Of a stretch of DNA of 64,000 nucleotides, positions 1 through 9,152 are shown one piece after another. A model generated the notes under the pieces. The model saw nothing but the letters and a program-made list of their open reading frames with translations. It searched no databases and was not told the origin of the DNA. A program made the position numbers and the translations under genes. Position 1 is the first letter of the stretch; each line of letters opens with the position of its first letter. The stretch spans positions 124,001-188,000 of the forward strand of contig JANYHK010000026.1 of assembly GCA_025359105.1 (NCBI GenBank), in the 5' to 3' direction. This DNA is from Myxococcales bacterium. Lineage in GTDB: Bacteria > Myxococcota_A > Polyangia > Polyangiales > Polyangiaceae.

Positions 1-600
1 AAGGAGTTCGCCGACGCGGGAGGCTACGACACGCCGGCGCTGTGGCTGTCGGAGGGCTTCGACTGGGCGCGCGCGAACGACGTACGCGCGCCGCTGTACT
101 GCACGCGCGACGGCGGCGCGCTCGTCGCGTTCGGCCTCGGAGGGACGCGCGAGCTTCAGGGCAACGAACCCCTGTCGCACGTCAGCTACTACGAGGCGGA
201 CGCGCTCGCGCGATTCATGGACGCGCGGCTCCCCACCGAGGCCGAGTGGGAAATCGCGGCGGCCGCTGCCTCGCTCGACGGCGCCGCCTCCGGGAATTTC
301 GTCGAGGACGATCGCCTGCGCCCCGTTCCCGTCCCCGCCACGGAAGGCGCGATGACACAGCTCTTCGGTGACGCCTGGGAATGGACGAGCTCCGCCTATG
401 CGCCCTACCCCGGTTTTCGCGCGCGCGCCGGGGCCGTGGGCGAGTACAACGGGAAGTTCATGGTGAACCAGCTCGTCCTGCGCGGAGGCTCGTGCCTCAC
501 CCCTCGCGGGCACGTGCGCGCGAGCTACCGCAATTTCTGGCACCCGGACACGCGCTTCCAGATTAGCGGCGTCCGCCTCGCCCGCGCGGTCCCGCGGTGA
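1..600 (+). CDS. egtB: EgtB, hercynine oxygenase (C-terminal part; 5' end outside window)
   Basis: Last 199 codons of an iron-dependent sulfoxide synthase that joins hercynine to a thiol donor in ergothioneine synthesis. The visible part is the formylglycine-generating-enzyme-like C-terminal domain: RLPTEAEWE, then WEWTSSAYAPYPGFR, GEYNGKFM, LRGGSC and HVRASYRNF, the usual EgtB order. The N-terminal DinB-like region with the iron ligands lies upstream of base 1 and cannot be judged. The stop overlaps the start of egtD, so the two are translationally coupled. The egtD neighbour separates it from other FGE-fold proteins. Confidence 0.93.
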   Translation, partial: KEFADAGGYDTPALWLSEGFDWARANDVRAPLYCTRDGGALVAFGLGGTRELQGNEPLSHVSYYEADALARFMDARLPTEAEWEIAAAAASLDGAASGNFVEDDRLRPVPVPATEGAMTQLFGDAWEWTSSAYAPYPGFRARAGAVGEYNGKFMVNQLVLRGGSCLTPRGHVRASYRNFWHPDTRFQISGVRLARAVPR

Positions 601-1574
601 GCGCGCTCGTGTCGAGCGCGCTCGCGTCGAGCGAGGTCGCGGACGCGGTGCGGCGCGGCCTGTCTGCCCCGCGCAAGGCGCTGCCCCCATTCCTCTTCTA
701 CGACCGCGAGGGCTCGGACCTCTTCGAGCAGATCACCCTCCTGCCCGAGTACTACCTGACGCGCACGGAGCGCGGGATCCTGGCGAGAGACGCGGACTCC
801 ATCGCGGCGCGCCTCTTGGCAGGTGCGCGCGGCCCAGTCGCGGTGCTCGAGCTCGGCGCGGGCACCGCCACCAAGACGGATCTCCTCCTTGCCGCGATGG
901 TCCGCGCACGGAGCGACGTGCACTTCGTCCCCGCCGACGTCTCCCCGACACCGCTCGACGCCGCGCGCACCCGCCTCGCCGCGTCGCTGCCGCAGCTGCG
1001 CGTGTCGCCGCTCGTGGGGACGCACGGCGACGCGCTGCGCCGGGCGGTCGCGTGGGAGGGGGATCTCGTCGTCCTCTTCCTCGGCAGCTCCATCGGCAAC
1101 TACGCGGACGACGACGCGGCCGCGCTGCTCGCCGAAGTGCAGAGCGCGCTCGGACCGCGCGGCACGTTCCTGCTCGGCGTCGATCGTGCAAAATCTCTGA
1201 GCACGATGCTGCCGGCGTACGACGACGCCGCCGGCGTGACCGCCGCCTTCAACCGCAACATGCTCGCGCGCATCAACCGCGAGCTCGGGGGCGAGTTCGA
1301 CCTCGCGACCTTCCGGCACGTCGCGCTATGGAACGAAGCGACGAGCGCGATCGAGATGCACCTCGAGAGCCTCGTGGCGCAAACCGTCCGCATCGGCGTG
1401 CTCGACATGACGGTGCGCTTCGCTCGCGGCGAGCGCGTGCACACCGAGTCGAGCCACAAGTACACCGACCGCCACGTCCAGGGCCTCTTCCAGGCCGCCG
1501 GCCTCGCGCCCGTCGCGTCGTTCGAAGACGCGGAGCGCTGGTTCTCCCTCCACGTCACACGTCGCCGCGCCTGA
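597..1574 (+). CDS. egtD: EgtD, L-histidine N-alpha-methyltransferase
   Basis: 325 residues, normal for the family. It trimethylates histidine to hercynine using S-adenosylmethionine, the first step of ergothioneine synthesis. The N-terminal FYDREGSDLFEQIT and PEYYLTRTE stretches are typical. The SAM site VLELGAGTATKT is near residue 82 and FLGSSIGNY near residue 160. The GTG start at 597 overlaps the egtB stop (GTGA), which sets this start. A hairpin terminator follows about 60 bases after the stop, so this looks like the last gene of a short egt operon. Confidence 0.95.
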   Translation: MSALVSSALASSEVADAVRRGLSAPRKALPPFLFYDREGSDLFEQITLLPEYYLTRTERGILARDADSIAARLLAGARGPVAVLELGAGTATKTDLLLAAMVRARSDVHFVPADVSPTPLDAARTRLAASLPQLRVSPLVGTHGDALRRAVAWEGDLVVLFLGSSIGNYADDDAAALLAEVQSALGPRGTFLLGVDRAKSLSTMLPAYDDAAGVTAAFNRNMLARINRELGGEFDLATFRHVALWNEATSAIEMHLESLVAQTVRIGVLDMTVRFARGERVHTESSHKYTDRHVQGLFQAAGLAPVASFEDAERWFSLHVTRRRA

Positions 1575-1633
1575 TCCCGACGAGCTGCACCGTCGCGCGG
1601 GGTCCGTGGTGGAAGGGCGCCGCGCGCAAATGC

Positions 1634-1664
1634 AAACGGCGAGCCTTGGCGGGCTCGCCGTTTT
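1634..1664 (+). terminator. Rho-independent terminator after egtD
   Basis: A perfect 12-bp inverted repeat, AAACGGCGAGCC and GGCTCGCCGTTT, surrounds a 6-base loop and ends in TTTT. It lies 60 bases past the egtD stop and before the 3' end of the converging RND gene. It could act in both directions because the left arm starts with AAA. Confidence 0.8.
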
Positions 1665-1775
1665 CGCGCAAGGCCACCTCTTCGAGGGCATTTACTCCGA
1701 CGACATGAAGCGCATCTTCGAGCCGTTCTTCAGGGCATCCGGACCTGCGCGCTGAAGTCGTAGCGGCGACCTCGT

Positions 1776-4700
1776 CTACGTCGCGCCTGCCGTCGGCGGG
1801 CGCCGATGAAGCGCGAGGCGGGCGAAGGGCGGCAGGATGGCCAGCGTCGCAAACGTCGACGTGAGGAGGCCGCCGATGACCGCGATCGCCAGCGGGCGCT
1901 GAAGCTCCGCGCCGGCGCCGATTCCGAGCGCCAGGGGCGCGAGCCCGACGAGCGTAGCGGTCGTCGTCATGACGATCGGCCGGAGGCGACGCTCGCTCGC
2001 TCGGGCGACGGCCTCCACGGCTTCCAGCCCGGCCTCGACCTGCTTTTCCGCCTCTTCGAGGAGCAGGACGCCGTTCTTCACGACGAGCCCGACGAGCAGC
2101 ACGCACCCCATGAGCGACGACGCGTTCAGCGGCGTGCCGGTCACGAAGAGCGCGAGGAGCGCGCCGACGATCGCGACGGGCACCGTGCCGAGCACGAGGG
2201 TGGCGAGGCGCAGGCGGCGGAACTGACCGGCCAGCACCGTGAGCACGAGGAGGACGGCGATCCCGCCGACGGTCAACAGATCGCGCACCGTCGCGCGCTG
2301 GCTCTCGACCTGCCCGCCGAGGACGAAGCGGTAGCCCGCCGGGAACGGGTAGGCGCGGACGATGCGCTCGAGATCGTCGGCCACCCCGCCGAGATCGCGG
2401 TCCTCGTGGTCGCCGGTGACGTCGACCATCGGCTGCAGCGCCTCGTGCATGAGGAGCGACGGCGCTACGCCGTCGATCGGATCGGCGACGGCGCGGAACG
2501 TCGTCGCGCGGTCTCTCGCCACGAACGGAAGGTCCAGCACGCGCTCCGGATCGAAGCGCACGGGGTTGGGGTAGCGAACGCGGACGCCGATCAGGCGATC
2601 GAAGCGGCGCACCGATCCTACGCGCGCGCCGAGGAGCGCGGTCTGAAGCTGCACGCCGATGTCGTCGGGCGTCATGCCGAACCGGGCGACCTCGTCGCGG
2701 CGCACCGCGAAGCGCAGCTCGGGCGCGTCGCGCTCGTGCCCGTCGTAGAGATCGACGAGGCCGGGGACCTCCTTCAGCTTCGCGGCGAGCGCATCGCCGA
2801 TCTCGTGCAGCTTGCCGTAGTCGGGTCCGAACAGCTTCACCTCGATCGGGCGGGGATTTCCTGCAAGATCATTGAGGACGTCCTGCAGGACCTGGACGAA
2901 CTCGAGGCGCACCTCCGGCAGATCGTCGGCGATGCGCTTCCTGAGATCGGCGATGACGTCCTCGCTCGCGCGCGTGCGGGCGCCCGGCGGGACGAGGCGA
3001 ACCATGATGTCGCCGCGATTGAGCTGCGTGGCGGCGGCGGGGCCGAGCTCGGCGCCCGTGCGACGCGAGAAGGTCTGCACCTCCGGGGTCTTCTTCAGCT
3101 CGGCCTCGAGCTTGCGCGCCATCGCCTCGGTCGTGCTGAGCGACGTTCCGGCCGGCAAGAAGTAGTCGAGGACGAAGGCCCCCTCGTCCATCGACGGCAA
3201 GAACCCCGCGCCCACGCGCGGCGCCACCACGGCGCCGAGGGCGAGGATGGCGACGAGGACGAGAGCCGCACCCACCGGGTGGCGCATGATCCGGCGCACG
3301 AAGCGATCGTATGCGCGACCGAGGCGCTCACCCGACTGGCGCGGCTTCGCCGACAGACCGACCGCGGCGGCGAGCGGGACGAGGACGAGAGCCACGACGA
3401 GCGAGACGCTCACCGCCACGGTCAGCGTGAACGCGAGCGAGCGGAAGAAGTCGCCGACGATTCCCTGCAAAAACGCGAGCGGAACGAAGACGACCACCGT
3501 GGTCAGCGTCGTACCGACCACGGCGGGGGCGAGATCGCGCGTGCCCAGGGTGGCCGCGGTCTGGGCATCCTTGCCCTCATCGCGGTGGCGGGCGATCGCC
3601 TCGATCATGACGATCGCGTCGTCGACGACGAGGCCTATGGCGACGGCCATGCCGCCGAGCGACATCAGGTTGAGCGTCTGACCCGCGGCCTTCATCGCGA
3701 CGAAGCTGATCGCGAGCGTGACGGGCACGGCGACGGCCGCGAGCAGCCCGGCCCGCAGATCGCGGAGAAATACTGCGATGACCGCCGCGCACAGGAAGAT
3801 CCCGAGGACGATGGCGTCGCGCACGCTGTTCATCGACTCGCGCACGAGGCTCGCCTGGTCGTAGACCGGGTGAATCGTGACCCCCTGCGGGAGCGACGGC
3901 GTGAGGGCGCGCGTCACGGCGACGGCGCGGTCGACCACGTCCGTCGTGCTCGCGCCGGGCAGGCGCGCCACGCTGATGACCACCGTCTCGCCGAGGGGAC
4001 CGCCGATGCGGACGAGACGATCTTCGGCGCCGTCGATGACCTCGGCGATGGAGGAGAGCGGGACGACGCCTCCTTGCGCGGTCGTCACGATAGGCATGTC
4101 GGCGATGTCGGCGGGCGTCTTGGGCTGGGCGTCGCCGACGACCGTGACGAACTGCCTGTCCCGCTCCACGCGGCCCACCGCGGTCAGCCCCATCCCGGTG
4201 CGGATGCGATCGGCGACGTCCGACGGCGTGAGGTGGAGGGCGCTGGTCTGTTCGGGGGAGAGAACGACGTCGATTTCACGCACGTGACCGCCCAGGACCT
4301 CGATGCGGCCGACGCCCGCCACGTTCGCCAGGGCGGGTCGAACGACGAACTCGGCGAGCTCGCGGAGCTCACGCGGGTCGATGGCGCCGGCGACGTTGAA
4401 CGTGACGATGGGGAACGAGCCCGTCGTCACGCGCTCGACGATGAGCTCGGTGTCGCTCGGGAGCTGCCCGCGGATCTCGGCGACGCGGGACTCGACCATC
4501 TGCAGCGCGCGCCACATGTCGGTGCCGGGGGCGAACTGGAGCGAGAGCTCGGTCGCGCCGCGGATCGTCTTCGAGCGGAGGCGCTGCAGGCCGAGGACGG
4601 TCGAGAGCCCCTGCTCGAGCGGGCGCGCGACGGTGGTGAGGAACACGTCGGGCGGCGCGCCGCCGGTGCGGGCGACGACGACGATGCGGGGGAACTCCAC

Positions 4701-4820
4701 CTCCGGGTAGATGCCGCTCGGCATCTGCGTCGCCGCGCCCACGCCGAGGAGCACGAGGAAGCCGGTCGCGAGCCAGACGACCATGGCGCGACGGCGAAGG
4801 AGCGCGAGAAACGCGGTCAT
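1776..4820 (-). CDS. RND-family efflux permease (HAE1/CzcA-like)
   Basis: 1014 residues, the full length of an inner-membrane proton-driven RND pump that works with a periplasmic adaptor and an outer-membrane channel. The N-terminus has a membrane segment followed by MPSGIYPEVEFPRI. The proton-relay segment GLVVDDAIVMIEAI is near residue 400, and the second-half counterpart LVGLVVKNGVLLLEEA is near the C-terminus, showing the internal duplication. The ATG overlaps the adaptor stop (ATGA). It is the last gene of a regulator, kinase, TolC, adaptor, pump operon. The substrate (drug, metal or lipid) cannot be told from sequence; the acidic pair DD fits either CzcA or HAE1 members. Confidence 0.93.
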   Translation of the reverse strand: MTAFLALLRRRAMVVWLATGFLVLLGVGAATQMPSGIYPEVEFPRIVVVARTGGAPPDVFLTTVARPLEQGLSTVLGLQRLRSKTIRGATELSLQFAPGTDMWRALQMVESRVAEIRGQLPSDTELIVERVTTGSFPIVTFNVAGAIDPRELRELAEFVVRPALANVAGVGRIEVLGGHVREIDVVLSPEQTSALHLTPSDVADRIRTGMGLTAVGRVERDRQFVTVVGDAQPKTPADIADMPIVTTAQGGVVPLSSIAEVIDGAEDRLVRIGGPLGETVVISVARLPGASTTDVVDRAVAVTRALTPSLPQGVTIHPVYDQASLVRESMNSVRDAIVLGIFLCAAVIAVFLRDLRAGLLAAVAVPVTLAISFVAMKAAGQTLNLMSLGGMAVAIGLVVDDAIVMIEAIARHRDEGKDAQTAATLGTRDLAPAVVGTTLTTVVVFVPLAFLQGIVGDFFRSLAFTLTVAVSVSLVVALVLVPLAAAVGLSAKPRQSGERLGRAYDRFVRRIMRHPVGAALVLVAILALGAVVAPRVGAGFLPSMDEGAFVLDYFLPAGTSLSTTEAMARKLEAELKKTPEVQTFSRRTGAELGPAAATQLNRGDIMVRLVPPGARTRASEDVIADLRKRIADDLPEVRLEFVQVLQDVLNDLAGNPRPIEVKLFGPDYGKLHEIGDALAAKLKEVPGLVDLYDGHERDAPELRFAVRRDEVARFGMTPDDIGVQLQTALLGARVGSVRRFDRLIGVRVRYPNPVRFDPERVLDLPFVARDRATTFRAVADPIDGVAPSLLMHEALQPMVDVTGDHEDRDLGGVADDLERIVRAYPFPAGYRFVLGGQVESQRATVRDLLTVGGIAVLLVLTVLAGQFRRLRLATLVLGTVPVAIVGALLALFVTGTPLNASSLMGCVLLVGLVVKNGVLLLEEAEKQVEAGLEAVEAVARASERRLRPIVMTTTATLVGLAPLALGIGAGAELQRPLAIAVIGGLLTSTFATLAILPPFARLALHRRPPTAGAT

Positions 4821-5908
4821 TTCGCCTCTTCGAGGAGGGTCCCGTCTTCGAGGCCGAGGACATGGTCGATCGCCACTCTGTCGGTCGGTTTGAGGCCTTC
4901 GAGCGGCTCGAAGCGCGTCGCGTCACGCCAGCCCACCTTCACCGCGTGGATGGCCGCCTTGCCGCCTTCGCACAGAGCGACCTCCGCGCCGTCGGCGATC
5001 GCGCCGCGCAGGGCCGCGGTGGGGACGACGAGGACGGCGTCGCGATGGCGCACGGTGACGACGACCCGACCGAACGCGCCCATCGGGAAGGTGCCGTCGG
5101 CCTTGTCGAGCGCGATGCGCACGAGGCCGAGGCCCGTTGCCGGATCGAGCGCCGTCGAGCGCGCGCGGACGACGCCGGTGAAGTCGGCGCCGCCCATCGA
5201 GAGCTCGCCCTTCGCCAGCTGCCCCTCGGCGACGCGCGACAGGTCGCGGTCGGTGGCGTCGGCCACGAACTCGATGCCCGCGGCGGCGGCGAGCTGCACG
5301 ATGGGCGTGGCGGCGGTGCCGTCGACGATGGCGCCGGGGCCGCGCCAGATGCGGGTGACGATGCCGTCGAAGCTCGAGTGCACCTGAACGCGTCCCAGGG
5401 TTCTGCGGGCGAGATCCGCGGCCGCCCGGGCCGAGGAGACGCTCGCCTTGGCGGCCTCTGCGTGCGCGACCGCGTCGTCGAGCTCCTGCTTGGCAGCGAT
5501 ACCGCGGGCGACGATCGCCCTGGCGCGCTCGAGGGTCGTGTTGGCGTTCACCTCGGCCGAGACGGCCTGCGCGACCGCGGCCTCGGCCTGGCGCAGACCG
5601 TCGCGCGACGGCGCGTCGTCGACGCTCGCGACGAGATCACCCCTGCCGATGTGCTGCCCCTCGCGTACCGCGACGCTCACGAGCCGACCGGCGACCTGCG
5701 ACGCGACCGGGAGATCGCCGCCGGGCGGTGGCTCGAGGCGGCCGCGGAGGGCGATGAGCTCGTCGATCGCCTCGGTGTGGGGCAAGACACAGTGCACGGA
5801 GATCTTCGGCGCGGTCTCTTCTTCGGCCTGGTGGCGCTTGCACGACGCCGCCGTGATGGGCGCGAGGAGCACGACGAGCACGAGGAGAGTCGCGGCGGAG
5901 GCTCTCAC
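4817..5908 (-). CDS. RND periplasmic adaptor (membrane fusion protein)
   Basis: 363 residues. The adaptor bridges the RND pump and TolC. It begins at a GTG overlapping the TolC stop (GTGA) and starts with a hydrophobic signal ending ITAASC, a plausible lipobox. A lipoyl-type half (ASQVAGRLVSVAVREGQHI) precedes an alpha-helical hairpin rich in Ala and Glu at about residues 80-160. The second lipoyl half (VHSSFDGIVTRIWRGPGAIV) and a beta-barrel domain follow. An upstream extension in the same frame is only antisense-type low-complexity sequence, so the GTG at 5908 is preferred. Confidence 0.9.
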   Translation of the reverse strand: MRASAATLLVLVVLLAPITAASCKRHQAEEETAPKISVHCVLPHTEAIDELIALRGRLEPPPGGDLPVASQVAGRLVSVAVREGQHIGRGDLVASVDDAPSRDGLRQAEAAVAQAVSAEVNANTTLERARAIVARGIAAKQELDDAVAHAEAAKASVSSARAAADLARRTLGRVQVHSSFDGIVTRIWRGPGAIVDGTAATPIVQLAAAAGIEFVADATDRDLSRVAEGQLAKGELSMGGADFTGVVRARSTALDPATGLGLVRIALDKADGTFPMGAFGRVVVTVRHRDAVLVVPTAALRGAIADGAEVALCEGGKAAIHAVKVGWRDATRFEPLEGLKPTDRVAIDHVLGLEDGTLLEEAK

Positions 5909-7125
5909 GGGACCCCCAGGGCGCGCTCGACGTCGATCCAAGCCAGCGCACGCGTCGCGCGTGCTTCGAGGAGCGCGATGCGCGCGTCGATGCGCGCGCG
6001 CTCGGCGTCGAGCACGGTGACGAGAGGGGCGTAGCCCAGCGAGTACGACTCCTCCGCTCCGACCGCGGCCGCTTCGGCGGCCGGCACCACGCCGTCCCCG
6101 AAGATGCGCGCGCGCTCGGTGCTTGCTTCGAATCCCCGGTACGCGACCACGAGGTCGGAGACCGCCCGCGCGCGCTCGGCCGCGGACCGCGCGCGCGCCG
6201 AGTTCGCCGCGGAGAGCTCGCGCTCGACGTAGTACCCGCGCTGGTGGAAGAGCGGCACCTCGACGCCGAGCTGGGCGCGGTAGTTCGTGGTCGGGAGCGT
6301 CGGATCCAACGTGTCCGCGCCGAGGTCGAGCGTCATCGCTGGGCGCACGAGCGCGCGCTCGCGGCTTACCCGGGCTTCGGCGGCGCGCGCGTCGGCGTTC
6401 TCGCGCCGCACGGCAGGCGAGCCGTCGACGCGCGAGAGCAGCGTGGCCAGCGGCGGCGCCTCGGCGGGGACGAGCGGTTCGCCGGCAGCGCGGAGATCCC
6501 CGCCGTCGGGCACGCCGATCCATCGCCCGAGCTCGCTGGCCGAGCCGGCGACGCGACGCGCGGCCTCCTGCGCGTCGGCGTCGGCGCGCAGCCGCTCGGC
6601 GCGCACGCGGAGTCCTTCGACCTTGGGCGCCGCGCCCCTGGCGCCCACGTCGATGCGCACGGTGACCGTGTCCTCCAGGCGCTGCACGAGGCGTGCGGCG
6701 TCGGCGCGCGCCACGGCCAGGCTCTCGGCGAGCCAGAGACCGACGAAGGCGCGCGCCGTGGACGATCGGACGTCGTTCCACGCGATGTCGGTCTCGACAT
6801 GCACGGTGGCGGCGTCCGCCTCCGCCGCGCGCTTGGCGGCGCCGCGCTGGCCCAAGACGAGGAGCGGGACGCTCGCGGTCGCGGAGAACCTCGCGCCCTG
6901 GGTCGACGTCCCGAAAAACACCGTGGGATTGGCGTGGAGCCCCGCAACGCCGACGTCGGCCGTGGCGACCGCCTCCCGCGCGCGCGCCGCCGCCAGCGCC
7001 GGCGCGACGGCTCGGGCGCGCGCGATCGCCGCGTCGTACGAGATCGGCTGGGGCTCGGCCGCCGCCGGCCTCGCGACAGAAAACGCCGCCAGCGCGCAGG
7101 TCGCGAAGGTGAGCCTAGGGACCAT
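5905..7125 (-). CDS. TolC-family outer-membrane efflux protein
   Basis: 406 residues with a signal peptide (ATCALAAFSVARPAAAEP). It then has the long Ala-rich amphipathic helices of the OEP family, with two similar halves such as SYDAAIARARAVAPALAAARAREA and the C-terminal SYSLGYAPLVTVLDAERARID. It should form the outer-membrane exit duct for the adaptor and pump encoded immediately downstream with overlapping codons. It lies 57 bases after the histidine kinase gene, so it probably belongs to the same transcript. Confidence 0.88.
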   Translation of the reverse strand: MVPRLTFATCALAAFSVARPAAAEPQPISYDAAIARARAVAPALAAARAREAVATADVGVAGLHANPTVFFGTSTQGARFSATASVPLLVLGQRGAAKRAAEADAATVHVETDIAWNDVRSSTARAFVGLWLAESLAVARADAARLVQRLEDTVTVRIDVGARGAAPKVEGLRVRAERLRADADAQEAARRVAGSASELGRWIGVPDGGDLRAAGEPLVPAEAPPLATLLSRVDGSPAVRRENADARAAEARVSRERALVRPAMTLDLGADTLDPTLPTTNYRAQLGVEVPLFHQRGYYVERELSAANSARARSAAERARAVSDLVVAYRGFEASTERARIFGDGVVPAAEAAAVGAEESYSLGYAPLVTVLDAERARIDARIALLEARATRALAWIDVERALGVP

Positions 7126-7182
7126 CGACGGAGATCGTACGGCTCGTTTCCTAACGGGAGCTTAACCGGCGCGCGCGGCCGC

Positions 7183-8478
7183 TCAAGCTTCGTTCCACCC
7201 GAGCACGGGTCCCAGCGAAAAGCCCACGTCCAGCCCCGCGCCAGAGCTTCCCGCTCGGGCATCGGCGGCGCCACCGGAGCGCTCGGCTACGGCGCGCACC
7301 AGGGCGAGACCAAGGCCACGGCCTGCTCCGCCCTTCGCGTCGCGCCAGTAGCGCTCGAACATCTGGCCGCGCGCGGTCTCCGGGACACCAGGCCCCTCGT
7401 CGATCACCGCGACGCGCAGGCGATCGGCTTCGCGCGAGACGCGCACTGTGCATGCCGCGGCCGGAGCGTACTTCGACGCGTTCTCCACGAGGTTTCGCAG
7501 CGCGAGCTCGACGAGATCGGGCTCCGCCTCCACGAGCGCCTCGTCGGGCGCCTCCACCGTCCAGCCGACGGGCGCGAGCTTCCGCGCGACGTCGGCGACG
7601 TTCACGATCGTCCCGGTGCGCTCGACCGAGGCGGGCGTCGAGAGGACGAGAATCGCGTCGATCACGCGCGCGAGTCGCTCGGCGTCTCCGCGCATGCGAC
7701 GAATCGCGTCGGTGGCCGGCGCCGCGTCGAGCTCCGCCACCATCGCCGCCAGCGGCGTCCGCAGCTCGTGGGCGATGTGCGCGGTGCACGCGCGCTCGCG
7801 GGCGAGCGACTCCGTCAGCGCGCCGACGAGCGCGTCGAACCGGCGCGCCATGTGCTCGATCTCGACGGTCCCGTCGCGCGGCGCGGGCGCGGGCGTGGGC
7901 GCGTGATCGCCCTCGATGGACGAGGTCGCCCACTCTGCCAGGTCCCTCAGCGCGCGCAGGGGGGCCCGCAGCGCGACCCGCGACGCGAAGAGCGCGCCGA
8001 GCAGCGCGAGGACGACGGCCGCGGCCATCCACTCGATCAGGCTGCGGAGCACAGCGCGGTGCGTGTCCGTTCGAACCGCGGCGACCACCGTGGAGCCATG
8101 CGCCGTCACGCAGCACCCGCGCCAGCCCGCCTCAAAGTCGTCCGCCGACGCGCAGCTACCCGACGGCAACGCCAGCAGCGTGGCGGCGATAGGCGCTGCT
8201 GGCGACACATGGGCGCCGGAGATCTTCACGCGCGCCTGCGTCGGATCGAGCGCCCTCGTGGCCTCGTGCTCGGCCTCCGCCGGCGCGTCCCCTTCGGCAA
8301 GCTCGGCGGCCAGCGTGCGCGCGACGCCGGTCGCGACAGCGCGCGCGCTCGCGTCGTCGGCCGACTGCAACGAGCGGGACGTCACGAGGACGGCGGCGAG
8401 GGCGATGGCGCCGAGCGCCGGCACCATCACCGCCACCAGCCGCCACCTCAGGCGGACTTCGAGGGTCGTGGCTCCCAT
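7183..8478 (-). CDS. Sensor histidine kinase of the efflux operon
   Basis: 431 residues. One membrane segment lies near residues 13-33 and a second near 150-172, enclosing a periplasmic sensor region. A HAMP-like linker follows, then the dimerization box HIAHELRTPLAAM with the phospho-acceptor His near residue 237. ATP-binding boxes are LRNLVENASKYAP, VIDEGPGVP and GRGLGLALVRAVAERSGG. The start overlaps the regulator gene by 31 bases. Its partner is the OmpR-type regulator just upstream, and the pair probably controls the TolC-adaptor-RND genes that follow. The periplasmic signal is unknown. Confidence 0.9.
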   Translation of the reverse strand: MGATTLEVRLRWRLVAVMVPALGAIALAAVLVTSRSLQSADDASARAVATGVARTLAAELAEGDAPAEAEHEATRALDPTQARVKISGAHVSPAAPIAATLLALPSGSCASADDFEAGWRGCCVTAHGSTVVAAVRTDTHRAVLRSLIEWMAAAVVLALLGALFASRVALRAPLRALRDLAEWATSSIEGDHAPTPAPAPRDGTVEIEHMARRFDALVGALTESLARERACTAHIAHELRTPLAAMVAELDAAPATDAIRRMRGDAERLARVIDAILVLSTPASVERTGTIVNVADVARKLAPVGWTVEAPDEALVEAEPDLVELALRNLVENASKYAPAAACTVRVSREADRLRVAVIDEGPGVPETARGQMFERYWRDAKGGAGRGLGLALVRAVAERSGGAADARAGSSGAGLDVGFSLGPVLGWNEA

Positions 8479-9134
8479 GCATACCCCACGTTGCGAACGG
8501 TTCGGATCGTGCTCGCGCCGGTCTTCGCGTCGAGCTTGCGCCGCATGCGCGCGATGAGCACCTCGAGGCTGGCGGCGGCGCCGTCGGTGACCTCACCCCA
8601 GACGGCGTCGAGCAGCTCGTCGCGCGCGACGACCCGCCCGTCACGCCAGACGAGCACGAAGAGGAGCTCGAGCTCGCGCGGCGTGAACGGGACGCGCTGC
8701 CGTCCGCGCTCGACGACGCGGCGATCGCGATCGATCACGAGATCGTCGAAGACGCGGACCGACTCCGTCCACTTCTTGCCGCGCCTGCCGAGCGCGCGCA
8801 GGCGCGCAGAGAGCTCGGCCGGAGCGAATGGCTTGACCATGTAGTCGTCGGCACCGGCGTCGAGCCCTTCGACGCGCGCCGACACGCCGTTGTGCGCGGT
8901 GAGCAGCAGGATCGGCAAATCGTAGCCTTCGGCGCGCGCGTGACGGCAGATCTCGATCCCGGTGCCGTCGGGCAAGCCCACGTCGACGACCGCCGCGTCG
9001 AACGACGCCTTCGCGAGCGCGAGCTTGGCATCGCCCACCGTTCCGACGCCATGGACGTGGTGGCCCTCCGACACCAGCAGCCGCGTCACGACGGCCTGCA
9101 AGCGCTCGCTGTCCTCGACGAACAAGACGCGCAT
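8448..9134 (-). CDS. OmpR/PhoB-type response regulator
   Basis: 228 residues. The receiver domain shows FVEDSERL, the phospho-Asp in VVDVGLPDG near residue 51, LLTAHNG and the Lys in DDYMVKPFAP. A winged-helix DNA-binding domain follows from about residue 130 (PFTPRELELLFVLVWRDGRVV ... MRRKL ... TVRNVGYAWEP). It is the first gene of the minus-strand operon and is expected to activate it after phosphorylation by the kinase downstream. No clear operator could be picked in the short gap to 9153. Confidence 0.93.
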   Translation of the reverse strand: MRVLFVEDSERLQAVVTRLLVSEGHHVHGVGTVGDAKLALAKASFDAAVVDVGLPDGTGIEICRHARAEGYDLPILLLTAHNGVSARVEGLDAGADDYMVKPFAPAELSARLRALGRRGKKWTESVRVFDDLVIDRDRRVVERGRQRVPFTPRELELLFVLVWRDGRVVARDELLDAVWGEVTDGAAASLEVLIARMRRKLDAKTGASTIRTVRNVGYAWEPRPSKSA

Positions 9135-9152
9135 GGCGTCTAAGCTACGCCG

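Noticed and set aside
1806-5387. A 1193-codon open frame on the plus strand across the RND operon
   Set aside because: It is antisense to clear RND and adaptor genes, has Arg/Asp/His-rich composition with no domain, and is a GC-bias artefact. The same holds for many other long frames opposite real genes.
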